Shown here piece after piece: positions 1 to 8,300 of a DNA stretch of 27,143 nt. Origin of the DNA: CAZEQJ01 sp964514385 (GTDB taxonomy: Bacteria; Bacteroidota; Bacteroidia; Cytophagales; Cyclobacteriaceae); the NCBI GenBank assembly GCA_964514385.1, contig CAZEQJ010000039.1, positions 1 to 27,143 on the forward strand, in the 5' to 3' direction. The notes beneath the pieces were generated by a model that saw only the letters and a list, made by a program, of their open reading frames with translations, was not told the origin of the DNA and did not search any database. Both the position numbers and the translations under genes were made by a program. How positions within the stretch are numbered: the first letter of the stretch is position 1; each line of letters begins with the position of its first letter.

Positions 1-193
1 ACATCCGGCGATCATCATGTCCACTACAGACCCGGCTTATACTCTTACTGTGCAGAATGCCAGTTCTTCACAAAAGTCACTGGCTACGATGCTTACCATC
101 GCGGCTATCGGCACTCCTTTAGTGATTATTTATACTGCCTTTGTGTTTTATACCTTCCGGGGTAAGGTAAAAATGGATGAGACGAGTTACTGA
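1..193 (+). CDS. cydB: Cytochrome bd ubiquinol oxidase subunit II, C-terminal fragment
   Basis: The window opens inside this gene; reading from base 2 gives 63 residues before the TGA at 191-193. The fragment has the usual CydB ending: a periplasmic stretch with STTDPAYTLTVQNASSS, a last transmembrane helix (roughly SLATMLTIAAIGTPLVIIYT), then a short charged tail with FRGKVK. CydB is the structural partner of CydA in the bd-type quinol oxidase, a high-affinity terminal oxidase of the inner membrane that is known to tolerate sulfide better than haem-copper oxidases. The gene converges on the persulfide dioxygenase gene at 600-2012, which may be meaningful. Everything upstream, including cydA, is outside the window. 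Confidence 0.85.
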   Translation, partial: HPAIIMSTTDPAYTLTVQNASSSQKSLATMLTIAAIGTPLVIIYTAFVFYTFRGKVKMDETSY

Positions 194-216
194 TGCATGG
201 ATTGAACTTATATTAA

Positions 217-546
217 ACCGGTGTCAATGGTACCGCTACTTTTGAAGAACGTGTAAACGGCGAAGCACTGGCAACCATCGAACTGGTAAATACACCAGAG
301 GGTGGTGTACATCCGGCACATATTCATGCCACTTCAGTTGAAGTTGGCGGTGGGATTGACTTTTCCTTCAATCCGGTGAACGGTGATACCGGTGTAAGTC
401 AGACGAATGTGGCTGCACTTGATAACGGTAATCCTTTAACATACTCCGATATCAATGATTACAACGGATATATTAATGTGCACCTTTCTGCCGATCAGCT
501 GAGCACCATAGTGGCTCAGGGTAACATCGGATCTAACGTGAATTAA
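217..546 (+). pseudogene. 5'-truncated CHRD-like domain protein remnant
   Basis: An open frame of 109 codons follows an in-frame TAA at 214-216 and ends with TAA at 544-546. It has no ATG, GTG or TTG near its beginning. The translation looks like genuine protein: TATFEERVNGEALATIELV, then GGVHPAHIHA, DTGVSQTNVAALD, GYINVHLSADQLSTIVAQG. From memory this matches the C-terminal part of CHRD-like lipoproteins common in marine Bacteroidetes, which normally begin with a lipoprotein signal and a short spacer. Here that whole N-terminus is missing and only 23 bases separate the frame from the cydB stop, so a deletion that joined cydB to the tail of the neighbouring gene is the simplest explanation. 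The sequence still reads cleanly, so the loss may be recent, or an unusual start is used. The family name is tentative; coding character is clear. Confidence 0.55.
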
Positions 547-548
547 AA

Positions 549-580
549 AAAAAGCCTGTCTGCATGCAGACAGGCTTTTT
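549..580. terminator. Bidirectional intrinsic terminator
   Basis: A perfect 32-base palindrome, with arms of 16 bases meeting at 564/565, has a GC-rich core GCCTGTCTGCA and A/T flanks. On the plus strand it ends in five T, on the minus strand in at least nine. It lies 2 bases after the CHRD remnant stop and 19 bases beyond the stop of the minus-strand persulfide dioxygenase gene, so it can end transcription from both sides. Confidence 0.85.
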
Positions 581-599
581 AAATAACACCTGATGCATA

Positions 600-2012
600 T
601 CAGGACTTCAAAGTTGATGGACATACATAATCTGTCCTGGGTATATCAGTCTGACCGATAGCCTTAAATCCTCCGGCAATGTCAATTACATTGTGGTATC
701 CTCTTGATTTCAGTATAGAAGCTGCAATCATAGATCTGTAACCACCGGCACAATGTACATGATAGGTAGTCTCCCTGTCGATTTTATCCATATTCTCATT
801 AATGTAATCAAGCGGAATATTTTCGGCACCGTCCACATGTTCCGCCTCGAACTCTGACGGCTTTCTGACATCCATTACATTTATATCGCCTTCATTATAG
901 GCTTTGGCGAAATCTTCAGCTGCTATGGAAGTGACTTTATCGGTTTCTTTGCCAGCTTTTTTCCATGCTGAAATTCCTCCTTTCAGAAAGCCCAGTGTAT
1001 TGTCATATCCCACACGGGATAAACGCATCACCACTTCTTCTTCTCTGCCTTCATCTGCAATGAAGATGATTGGTTGTTGCAGGTCGGGAACCAATGCTCC
1101 AACCCATGGAGCAAAGCTACCTTCAATACCAATGAATATGCTATTGGGTACATGAGCTTCAGCGAAATCCTGAGGATACCGTGTATCCAACACTATAGCA
1201 CCTTCGTGATTGGCGATGGCTTCAAATTCATCTACCTCCAGCGGCACATTTCCTTTTTCCAGAATTTGGTCCAGACCAATTGCTCCCGTTTTATTCATCG
1301 CCACATTCTGTGCAAAATACTGCGGAGGAGGCAGTAATCCATCTGTTACTTCCTTTATGAACTCGTCTTTTGTCATATCCGAACGCAGGGCGTAATTGTT
1401 TTTCTTCTGATTACCCAGCAGGTCTGTGGTTTCTTTGCTCATATTTTTTCCACAGGCGGATCCTGCACCATGTGCCGGATATACGATCACATCATCAGGT
1501 AATGTCATGATTTTGGTTCTGAGACTGTCATACAACATGCCGGCCAGATCACTTTGGGTAAGCTTACCTTTCTGCGCAAGGTCAGGACGACCAACATCGC
1601 CTATAAATAAGGTGTCGCCACTGAATATTGCGTGTTCCCTGTCATTTTCATCAAAAAGAAGGTAAGTGGTACTTTCAAGTGTATGACCAGGGGTGTGAAG
1701 CACTTTCATTTTTAGTTTACCAACAGTAAACTCCTCCCCATCTTTGGCTTCGTACATGTCATATTCGGTTTTAGCACCGGGGCCGTAGACAATGGTACCC
1801 CCGCTTTTAGCTGCCAGATCTACATGCCCGGATACAAAATCTGCATGAAAATGCGTTTCAAAAATATATTTAATTCTAGCTCCGCTTTTTTCAGCTTTTT
1901 CAAGATAGGGCGCTGACTCACGCAGTGGATCAATGATGGCGACTTCGCCTTCACTTTCAATGTAATAGGCACCCTGAGCCAGGCATCCGGTATATATTTG
2001 TTCGATTATCAT
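600..2012 (-). CDS. CstB-like persulfide dioxygenase with two rhodanese domains
   Basis: 470 residues: an N-terminal metallo-beta-lactamase fold (about 1-240), a first rhodanese domain (about 255-355) and a second (about 365-455). H54, H110 and D133 are spaced like the mononuclear iron ligands of ETHE1-type persulfide dioxygenases. The THxHxD motif continues with F59 where the family usually has His. The first rhodanese domain has no catalytic cysteine (IADEGREEE at the loop), whereas the second has C421 in HCAGGYRS, so it is a pseudo-rhodanese/rhodanese pair. C187 in GSACGKN recalls the second reactive cysteine of Staphylococcus aureus CstB. The inferred role is cytosolic oxidation of persulfides to sulfite and transfer to thiosulfate. 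The gene lies 59 bases after sulP with a CRP-type site in between. ATG at 2012 is a natural start: the family motif begins at once (MIIEQIYTGCLAQGAY). Confidence 0.87.
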   Translation of the reverse strand: MIIEQIYTGCLAQGAYYIESEGEVAIIDPLRESAPYLEKAEKSGARIKYIFETHFHADFVSGHVDLAAKSGGTIVYGPGAKTEYDMYEAKDGEEFTVGKLKMKVLHTPGHTLESTTYLLFDENDREHAIFSGDTLFIGDVGRPDLAQKGKLTQSDLAGMLYDSLRTKIMTLPDDVIVYPAHGAGSACGKNMSKETTDLLGNQKKNNYALRSDMTKDEFIKEVTDGLLPPPQYFAQNVAMNKTGAIGLDQILEKGNVPLEVDEFEAIANHEGAIVLDTRYPQDFAEAHVPNSIFIGIEGSFAPWVGALVPDLQQPIIFIADEGREEEVVMRLSRVGYDNTLGFLKGGISAWKKAGKETDKVTSIAAEDFAKAYNEGDINVMDVRKPSEFEAEHVDGAENIPLDYINENMDKIDRETTYHVHCAGGYRSMIAASILKSRGYHNVIDIAGGFKAIGQTDIPRTDYVCPSTLKS

Positions 2013-2030
2013 AATGCTTAAGTTATTTGG

Positions 2031-2076
2031 TAAATATACGATATATCATTCCTATCCGATTGTAACTTGAGTTACA
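2031..2076 (-). promoter_or_regulatory. CRP/FNR-type operator and promoter of the persulfide dioxygenase gene
   Basis: The palindrome TGTAACTTGAGTTACA at 2061-2076 (arms TGTAACT/AGTTACA) fits the CRP-family layout TGTnA-N6-TnACA. On the minus strand a -7-like box TATATTTA lies at 2031-2038, 19 bases before the ATG. With a start of transcription near 2027, the operator centre would be near -41.5, the class II activator position. It overlaps the stop codon of sulP. The upstream of sulP has the same arrangement. Confidence 0.6.
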
Positions 2077-3802
2077 TTGGCTTTTCGATGGAAATTACAC
2101 CTTTTTGTAACGCTTTTTCCTTGTAGTCATATGGGCTGTTGTCTTTAAGTTTTGTGACTGCGTCATGGAGTGTCAGATAAAAATTATCTTCCCCGATCTT
2201 TTCCATAAGCCCTGTACGGTACATAGTATCCCTGACCGGCCCTACGACATCTGCAAATTTAAGTATTATACCCTGATCTTTGAATTGATTAGCCAGATCG
2301 TGGAGCCCCTCAGCTCCGGTGGCATCCAGATGACTTACCGGAGATGCATCAATGATGACTGTATTGATTTCCTTGTTTTTTTCAACACGCTCAACGAGAT
2401 AGTCCCTGATGTTTTGAATATTGATGAAGGTTATTGGGGCGTCGATCCTGACAATCAGAGCATCTGCCCACAGCTCAAGATCACGGAAGCGCCGTACATT
2501 TCTGAATTCAGAATGATTTTTGATCCTGCCCAGCTCTGCAATATGTGGATAGGCCGCCTTGTACAAAAGGATTAAAATAGAAAGTATTACACCGGTAATG
2601 ATGCCCGGCACCATACTGAATGTTGCAGTCACTAAAAAAGTGACAGACAGGAGAATAAATTCAGTTTTGTTTTCCCTCCATAATTTGTAGGTGTATTTGT
2701 AGTCAATAAGGCCAGTTACCGCTACCATTATCACGGAAGCCAGTATTGCCTCGGGAAGATAATAGAATAAAGGTGTAAGAAATAAAAGCACCAGCCCGAT
2801 CAATAAAGCGCTAATGACGGATGCCAGCGGCGTATGTGCACCCGACTGATGATTAACAGCGGAGCGTGAAAAGCCACCTGTGACAGGGTATGTCTGAAAA
2901 AACGATCCGATCAGGTTGGAAGCTCCCAGCGCTACCAGTTCCTGATTGGCATTTACCTTGTGGTCTTTTTTCTTTGCTTCCAATGCTTTGGAAACAGAGT
3001 AAGACTCCATAAAGGCCACCACGGATATGGTAAGAGCAAGGGGAATCAACTCAGCAAACTGGCCCAGACTAAATTGCGGTAAACGGAATGCTGGCAGACC
3101 CTGCGGAATGTCCTGTACTACAGACACCCCATTTTCAAACAACCTGAGCTGGTAAACCACCACGATACCCAATACAACGGCAAGTAAAGATCCGGGAATA
3201 CGTTTATGAAGCCTTTTAAGCCCAAAAATCAATAGTATGCCACCCAACCCGACCACCAGGGTGAGAATGTGGGTCTTGTCTATATTTTCAATAGCAGATA
3301 ATACTACATCCTGGATCTGATTGCTTTTTTTTAGCTCAATGCCCAGTAAATATTTTAACTGATTAAGGCCGATGATCAATGCTGCGGCCGAAGTGAAGCC
3401 ACTAATAACCGGACGTGCCAGCAGGTTTGTGATAAAGCCCATCCTGAATATGCCCAGCAAAAACTGAAACGATCCCATGAAAAAGGCCAGGAGAATAGCA
3501 AATCCGATGTAAGCATCGGTACCTTCAGTAGCCAGTACTGACACCCCTGAAGCAACCAAAAGCGAATCCATCGCTACGGGGGCTACCGACAGCGTTCTTG
3601 AGGTACCGAGCAGAGCATAAATTACCTGTGGTACAAGGGAAGCATATAAACCATATACAGGGGGCAAGCCGGCAATCATGGCATAGGCCATACCCTGGGG
3701 TATGAGCATGATGCCCACCGTAAGCCCCGCTGCTACATCTCCGCTAAAATACTCTCTGCGGTAATTTCCTGCCCATTGAATTATTGGAAAGAACTTATGC
3801 AC
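2072..3802 (-). CDS. SulP-family sulfate/anion transporter with STAS domain
   Basis: 576 residues with about a dozen hydrophobic segments between residues 20 and 430. The SulP signature is near the N-terminus (GLTVGIMLIPQGMAYAMIAG, then PPVYGLYASLVP) and a cytoplasmic STAS domain lies at about 445-560 (ADALIVRIDAPITFINI, TVIIDASPVSHLDATGAEGL). SulP proteins move sulfate, sulfite-like anions or bicarbonate with Na+ or H+. Beside a persulfide dioxygenase and a Crp regulator, a sulfur oxyanion is the likelier substrate, possibly exported; that is inference. The start is GTG at 3802: the next Met lies inside the first membrane segment, the protein then begins as the family does, and a promoter sits just upstream. 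Confidence 0.88.
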   Translation of the reverse strand: MHKFFPIIQWAGNYRREYFSGDVAAGLTVGIMLIPQGMAYAMIAGLPPVYGLYASLVPQVIYALLGTSRTLSVAPVAMDSLLVASGVSVLATEGTDAYIGFAILLAFFMGSFQFLLGIFRMGFITNLLARPVISGFTSAAALIIGLNQLKYLLGIELKKSNQIQDVVLSAIENIDKTHILTLVVGLGGILLIFGLKRLHKRIPGSLLAVVLGIVVVYQLRLFENGVSVVQDIPQGLPAFRLPQFSLGQFAELIPLALTISVVAFMESYSVSKALEAKKKDHKVNANQELVALGASNLIGSFFQTYPVTGGFSRSAVNHQSGAHTPLASVISALLIGLVLLFLTPLFYYLPEAILASVIMVAVTGLIDYKYTYKLWRENKTEFILLSVTFLVTATFSMVPGIITGVILSILILLYKAAYPHIAELGRIKNHSEFRNVRRFRDLELWADALIVRIDAPITFINIQNIRDYLVERVEKNKEINTVIIDASPVSHLDATGAEGLHDLANQFKDQGIILKFADVVGPVRDTMYRTGLMEKIGEDNFYLTLHDAVTKLKDNSPYDYKEKALQKGVISIEKPM

Positions 3803-3821
3803 TCGTTTCAGGATTTTTTTC

Positions 3822-3866
3822 CAAATGTACGATCATCTCTGTCCTGCAGATGTAACCAAAGATACA
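3822..3866 (-). promoter_or_regulatory. CRP/FNR-type operator and promoter of sulP
   Basis: TGTAACCAAAGATACA at 3851-3866 is a near-palindrome of the TGTAA-N6-TTACA type with one mismatch in the second half-site. On the minus strand a perfect Bacteroidetes -7 box, TACATTTG (TAnnTTTG), lies at 3822-3829, 20 bases before the GTG start. The operator ends exactly 49 bases upstream of the start codon, the same distance as at the persulfide dioxygenase gene. Confidence 0.6.
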
Positions 3867-3870
3867 TTCC

Positions 3871-4500
3871 TCAGAGCACCTCAATTTTATTACGGTGCTG
3901 CTCGATTTTCCCCTCCTTTTCCAGTTGCTTTAAAAGACGTGAAACAACAACCCTGGATGTATTTAGCTCCTTGGCTATCTGTTCATGTGTTTTTTTTATT
4001 TCATAGGTACCTGTCGCCTGCTTGGTATCCAGAAGGTATTTGAATAGGCGCTCATCCATCTTATGGAAGGCGATACTGTCTATTGATGTTAAAAGCTCCT
4101 CAAAACGTGTCTGATATGAGCTGAAAACAAATTTTCTGAACGCAGGATACTTGACAATCCAGTCGTCCATGTAGGACATCGGCGTCATCCATACGAGCGT
4201 TTCACGTTCCGCTATAACCTTATATGATGCCGGCGTACCCTCAAAGCAGCAGGTAAGTGACATGGCACATGTTTCGCCACCCTCAAGGTAATACAGGAAA
4301 ATCTCATCCCCGTTTTCATCCTGACGCAACACTTTGAGCAAACCGGACAAAACGATGGGCATCTCATTACCCGGATTTTCCGGGCTGATAAGCACCTGCC
4401 CTTCACTAGCCTTTTTTAAACGCCCAATATGTATAATCTCTTCTACAAGCTTCGTTTCAAGTCCTGTTTCATGTAAGGTTTTGTAGATATCAGCCGTCAT
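3871..4500 (-). CDS. Crp/Fnr-family transcriptional regulator
   Basis: 209 residues: a cyclic-nucleotide-binding-type beta-roll (about 20-125), a dimer helix (about 130-165) and a winged helix-turn-helix (about 168-200) with THEQIAKELNTSRVVVSRLL as the recognition part. It has no N-terminal FNR iron-sulfur cysteines. It does carry C78, C84 and C85 in ETCAMSLTCC, in the loop that would line the ligand pocket. The gene lies 68 bases upstream of sulP in the same direction, and two CRP-type palindromes stand in front of sulP and the persulfide dioxygenase gene, so it is the obvious candidate regulator of both. The ligand is unknown; a thiol or persulfide signal is an inference from the cysteines and neighbours. 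Confidence 0.85.
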   Translation of the reverse strand: MTADIYKTLHETGLETKLVEEIIHIGRLKKASEGQVLISPENPGNEMPIVLSGLLKVLRQDENGDEIFLYYLEGGETCAMSLTCCFEGTPASYKVIAERETLVWMTPMSYMDDWIVKYPAFRKFVFSSYQTRFEELLTSIDSIAFHKMDERLFKYLLDTKQATGTYEIKKTHEQIAKELNTSRVVVSRLLKQLEKEGKIEQHRNKIEVL

Positions 4501-4582
4501 AATGTAATCTTAAAATATGTGTTTAACCAGGAGACAATATAGTCATTTCGAAGATCATGCCTCCTCTCATTACAAGACGAAT

Positions 4583-4602
4583 AAATGAATAAAAATTCAT
4601 TT
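4583..4602. promoter_or_regulatory. Perfect inverted repeat upstream of the crp-like gene
   Basis: AAATGAAT-AAAA-ATTCATTT, arms of 8 bases with a 4-base spacer, lies 83-102 bases upstream of the regulator's ATG and 47 bases beyond the stop of the YkgJ-like gene. It differs from the TGTAA-type sites in front of sulP and the dioxygenase gene, so if it is an operator it probably serves another protein. It is A/T only in the spacer and lacks a T-run, so it is not a convincing terminator. Confidence 0.35.
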
Positions 4603-4648
4603 TATCAGCAAATCCCTCAAACCATTGAATAAATCATACCTGATTGGA

Positions 4649-5245
4649 TCAGGAGGCCCTTTTAAGCGGTCTTCCAGGTCGGTAAGCATAATATGCCATG
4701 ACATATTCCATGGCAGTCAGTATTGCACGGTTGATGGGTAGTGTAGTTTCTGACAATCTTGGCTCTATGAAGCGCAGGGTGCTGTAATACTCTGAAAACA
4801 GAGGGGCTAATTGTATATTTTCCTCTGCCCTCCTGATTATTTCCGGAGTTTGCTCTTTCATAGGTTTACATGCTACCAGTTGAGGGTCACCATATTTGTT
4901 TTTACGGGCAGCAAATGCAAATAAACGACAGATGAGCCCCCTGTAAGCATATTGGGAACATCCACCACCCTGTTGATCCTGATGAAAAGGCTTCAGAAAA
5001 CTACAGACAGGACTATTTTCAGCTTTTACCCGCTCATACCATTCACTTATAGTGCCGTTTTTATAGATGTCATATGCAAATGGCAAGAACTCAATCGGAT
5101 ACGCTTCAATATCAGGCTTGGTACAACAATGATAACACCCCGAAATGCATTTCAGTCCGGTTGCATCTTTATACGCCAGCATTTGACTCTCCAAACGACG
5201 GTATAAACCCAACACCGCCTTGGCTTTAAAATAGGGTGATGACAT
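4649..5245 (-). CDS. YkgJ-type cysteine-cluster protein
   Basis: 198 residues from the ATG at 5245. An early C-x3-C-x2-CC cluster (C33, C37, C40, C41, in CISGCYHCC) is followed by C81, C96, C106 (GLICRLF) and C126. This is the pattern of the YkgJ/UPF0153 family, thought to bind zinc or an iron-sulfur cluster; the biochemical role is unknown. A TTG 18 bases further upstream also opens the frame, but a perfect -7 box covers it, so the ATG is preferred. The gene is minus-strand, upstream of the crp-like gene and divergent from the AsmA-like gene. Confidence 0.8.
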   Translation of the reverse strand: MSSPYFKAKAVLGLYRRLESQMLAYKDATGLKCISGCYHCCTKPDIEAYPIEFLPFAYDIYKNGTISEWYERVKAENSPVCSFLKPFHQDQQGGGCSQYAYRGLICRLFAFAARKNKYGDPQLVACKPMKEQTPEIIRRAEENIQLAPLFSEYYSTLRFIEPRLSETTLPINRAILTAMEYVMAYYAYRPGRPLKRAS

Positions 5246-5260
5246 ATGATCTTTAAACAA

Positions 5261-5268
5261 CAAATATA
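5261..5268 (-). promoter_or_regulatory. -7 box of the YkgJ-like gene
   Basis: On the minus strand the bases read TATATTTG, a perfect TAnnTTTG element. Transcription would begin near 5254, leaving a leader of about 9 bases before the ATG at 5245, nearly leaderless. No clear -33 TTG is seen at the right distance. Confidence 0.4.
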
Positions 5269-5351
5269 CGGTGAAAATCCGATTGTGATCTCAGAAGGAA
5301 AATAAAAATATTCGACATGAAAATAATCCCATTCTGTTGTTAATTTTAACC

Positions 5352-8300
5352 ATGAATAAAAAGAAAATACTCAGGATAATTATGCTGATTTCAGCGGCAG
5401 GAATCGCTTCATTTCTGACCCTGCTGCTGATCATTTCCTCACAGCAGGACATTATCGTGAAAAGGGTGATTTCATCGGTAAACCAAAACCTGACCGGAGA
5501 GATTCGACTTCAGGACAGTCACATATCATTCTTTGAAACATTCCCCAGAATTACAATTGACCTTGAGGACCTTGAGTTATATGAAAACAGAAATGATTCA
5601 CTGCATCTCGTAGTACACTTGCAGGATCTCTATCTGAATTTCAAGCCGCTAGCGCTGCTGCAGGGACGGTATGAGGTACGGGAATTGACATTATCCGGTG
5701 GTTATGTTAATATACTCGAACATGCCGACAGCACCCTGAACATATTGAATATTTTCAAAGGTGATGCGACCACTAATTCCCCCCAGGACTCTGCTTCCGT
5801 ATTGAATATAGGGTTAGAAAAAATCACACTTAAAAATATGGACATTATAAAAAGAAGCGAGACCAGCGGATTGCTGGTTGAGTCATTCATAGAGATGCTG
5901 GAGTCAGGAATATCATATACCCCTGAGCACATTCTTTTTTCAGTTAAATCCAATATGCTGCTCAATATTATTGATGGTCTTGACACAACTTTTTTTCATG
6001 ATAAACATCTTACCTTAAGTACTTCTCTGGATTATACCATACCTGAAAAACAATTATCGCTCGCTCCCTCAATGCTGAAGCTTGAAAGCGGAGAATTCAA
6101 TATAGAAGGGCAGGCACACCTGAACGATGACGGATGGATAGACCTCCGAATGGAAAGCAGAAAGAAGAATTTTGATATTGTGACCGCATTTCTACCCCCT
6201 GAGATTGTGCCAGCATTCGAGCGTTATGATAATGGCGGAGAAATATACCTTTTCGCTCAACTGGCGGGCCCGATGCTAAACGGGAAACTACCCGGACTTT
6301 ATGCCGATTTTGGCTGTAAAGAAGCTTTTGTCAGCAACAAATCGTCGCAGACACAGATTGGTGACCTTTATTTTGAGGGTAGCTTCACAGCAGAAAGCCT
6401 GGGCAACCTGTCAACAATGAGACTCGAAATGAAGGATTTTACGGCCCGCCCCGAAGCAGGTAATTTCAGTGGTCTATTGTCTGTCACAAATTTCGACTCT
6501 CCCGATATTGAAATGCAGCTTAGAAGTGAGTTTAACCTTAATTTCCTCGCCGAATTTTTTGAACTTAAAAACCTGAAAGATCTGACAGGCGATGTAGCCA
6601 TCACCATGAATTTTCATGATATCATTGACCTTGACCAGCCTGAAAAGAGTATTGGCAGACTTAATGAGTCCTATTTCACAGACTTTAGTATCCGAAACCT
6701 TTCCTTCACTTCCCCTGATTTTCATCTTCCTATTGAAAATCTCAACCTTTCAGCTAAAGTAGAAGGTCATGAAGCTAGGATTGATGAACTCAGCCTGCGT
6801 GCGGGAAACTCTGATATTCGAATCAATGCCAGCATCAGCGACCTGCCGGCCATAATACATCATACCGACCTGCCCATTGAGGTCAAAATGAATATATTTG
6901 CTGACACCATCGACCTGAAACAGCTTACAATTACACAACCTGAAGGGTCATCTGGCATAAATGAGCAGATTGAAAATCTTGAGTTACTTATGTCATTTAA
7001 AAGTTCGGCACGCGCGATTACAGAGTCGCCTTATTTGCCGTTGGGTGAGTTTTATGTAGACCAGCTGCAGGCTGACCTCAAGAACTATCCCCATCGGCTA
7101 CATGATTTTCATGCCGATATACTGATCGACTCGGTTGACTTCAGGGTTATTGACTTTACCGGTATGCTGGACGCAAGTGACTTTCATTTTGATGGCCGCT
7201 TGTCGCATTATGACCTGTGGTTTCAGGATAACCCCAAAGGAGACACCCGTGTTGAGTTCAGTCTGGAATCAAAGCTGCTGCGCCTGGAGGATTTATTTAC
7301 TTATGGTGGCGAAAACTTCGTCCCGGAAGATTACCGGCATGAGGAAGTGTCGAACATGAACATCAGAGCTTTTGCTGAACTACATTTTGACAGCCTGATC
7401 ACCTCAGCAGATGTAAATATCGAAGATGTTAACGCGAACATGAAGATACATCCACTTCGTTTTGAAAGATTTGGCGGCAGGATTCATATTGAAGATCAGA
7501 TGCTTGATGTGCAGGATATACGTGGGAGGCTGGGGAATTCAGATTTTTCCCTAAGCTATTCGGATGTGCTGGGTAACTCAGCGGACACTGCATCGCTGAA
7601 CTTCCAGAGTGCACAGCTCGACTTTGATCAGCTTTTCAACTATACTCCACCTCCTCTAGATTATCAAATGACACCGCAGGATCATGAAGAGGTATTCAAT
7701 GTGTTTGATGTGCCTTTCGGTCACCTCCGGGTTAATGCCGATATCAAAAAACTGAATTACCACCGATACCTGATCGAGGATTTTCACCTTAATGCTCGCA
7801 TGCAGCCGGATCATTTTATTTATCTTGATTCCCTCTCATTGAGAGCGGCAAATGGCAGCATATCGGGGAATGGCTATTTCAACGGCAGCAACCCGGAACG
7901 AATTTACCTCCAGCCAAACCTGACCATGCAGGATATGGAAATGGAAAAGCTTTTGTTCAAATTTGAAAATTTCGGACAGGATTATCTGGTATCAGATAAT
8001 ATCTCAGGCAGGCTATCAGCTGATATCAGCGGAAAAATACATGTGCACCCCGACCTTGTGCCTATACTGGATGATTCGGACCTGACAATGAAAATTGAGG
8101 TAATAAACGGCCAACTCAAGCGCTATGCATTGCTTGATGTGTTGTCTGATTATTTTAGGAATAAAAACCTGAATCAGGTGCGGTTTGACACCTTGCGAAA
8201 TGAACTCTCTTTTTCACAGGGATCGCTCAATATTCCTAAAATGAATATTAACACCTCACTTGGGTACTTTGAAATTAGGGGCCGGCAAAGTATTACAGAT

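Noticed and set aside
191..598. TGATGCAT occurs at 191-198 and 591-598, flanking the CHRD remnant and terminator like a target-site duplication
   Set aside because: The unit contains a palindromic ATGCAT, the segment between has no inverted ends or transposase, and an 8-base match over this distance can be chance.
904..1665. Several plus-strand open frames inside the persulfide dioxygenase gene
   Set aside because: They lie antisense to a clear, full-length enzyme with intact motifs and show no domain or membrane pattern of their own.
4639..4653. CCTGAT-TGG-ATCAGG inverted repeat at the end of the YkgJ-like gene as a terminator
   Set aside because: It has only 6-base arms, overlaps the coding end and is not followed by a T-run on either strand.
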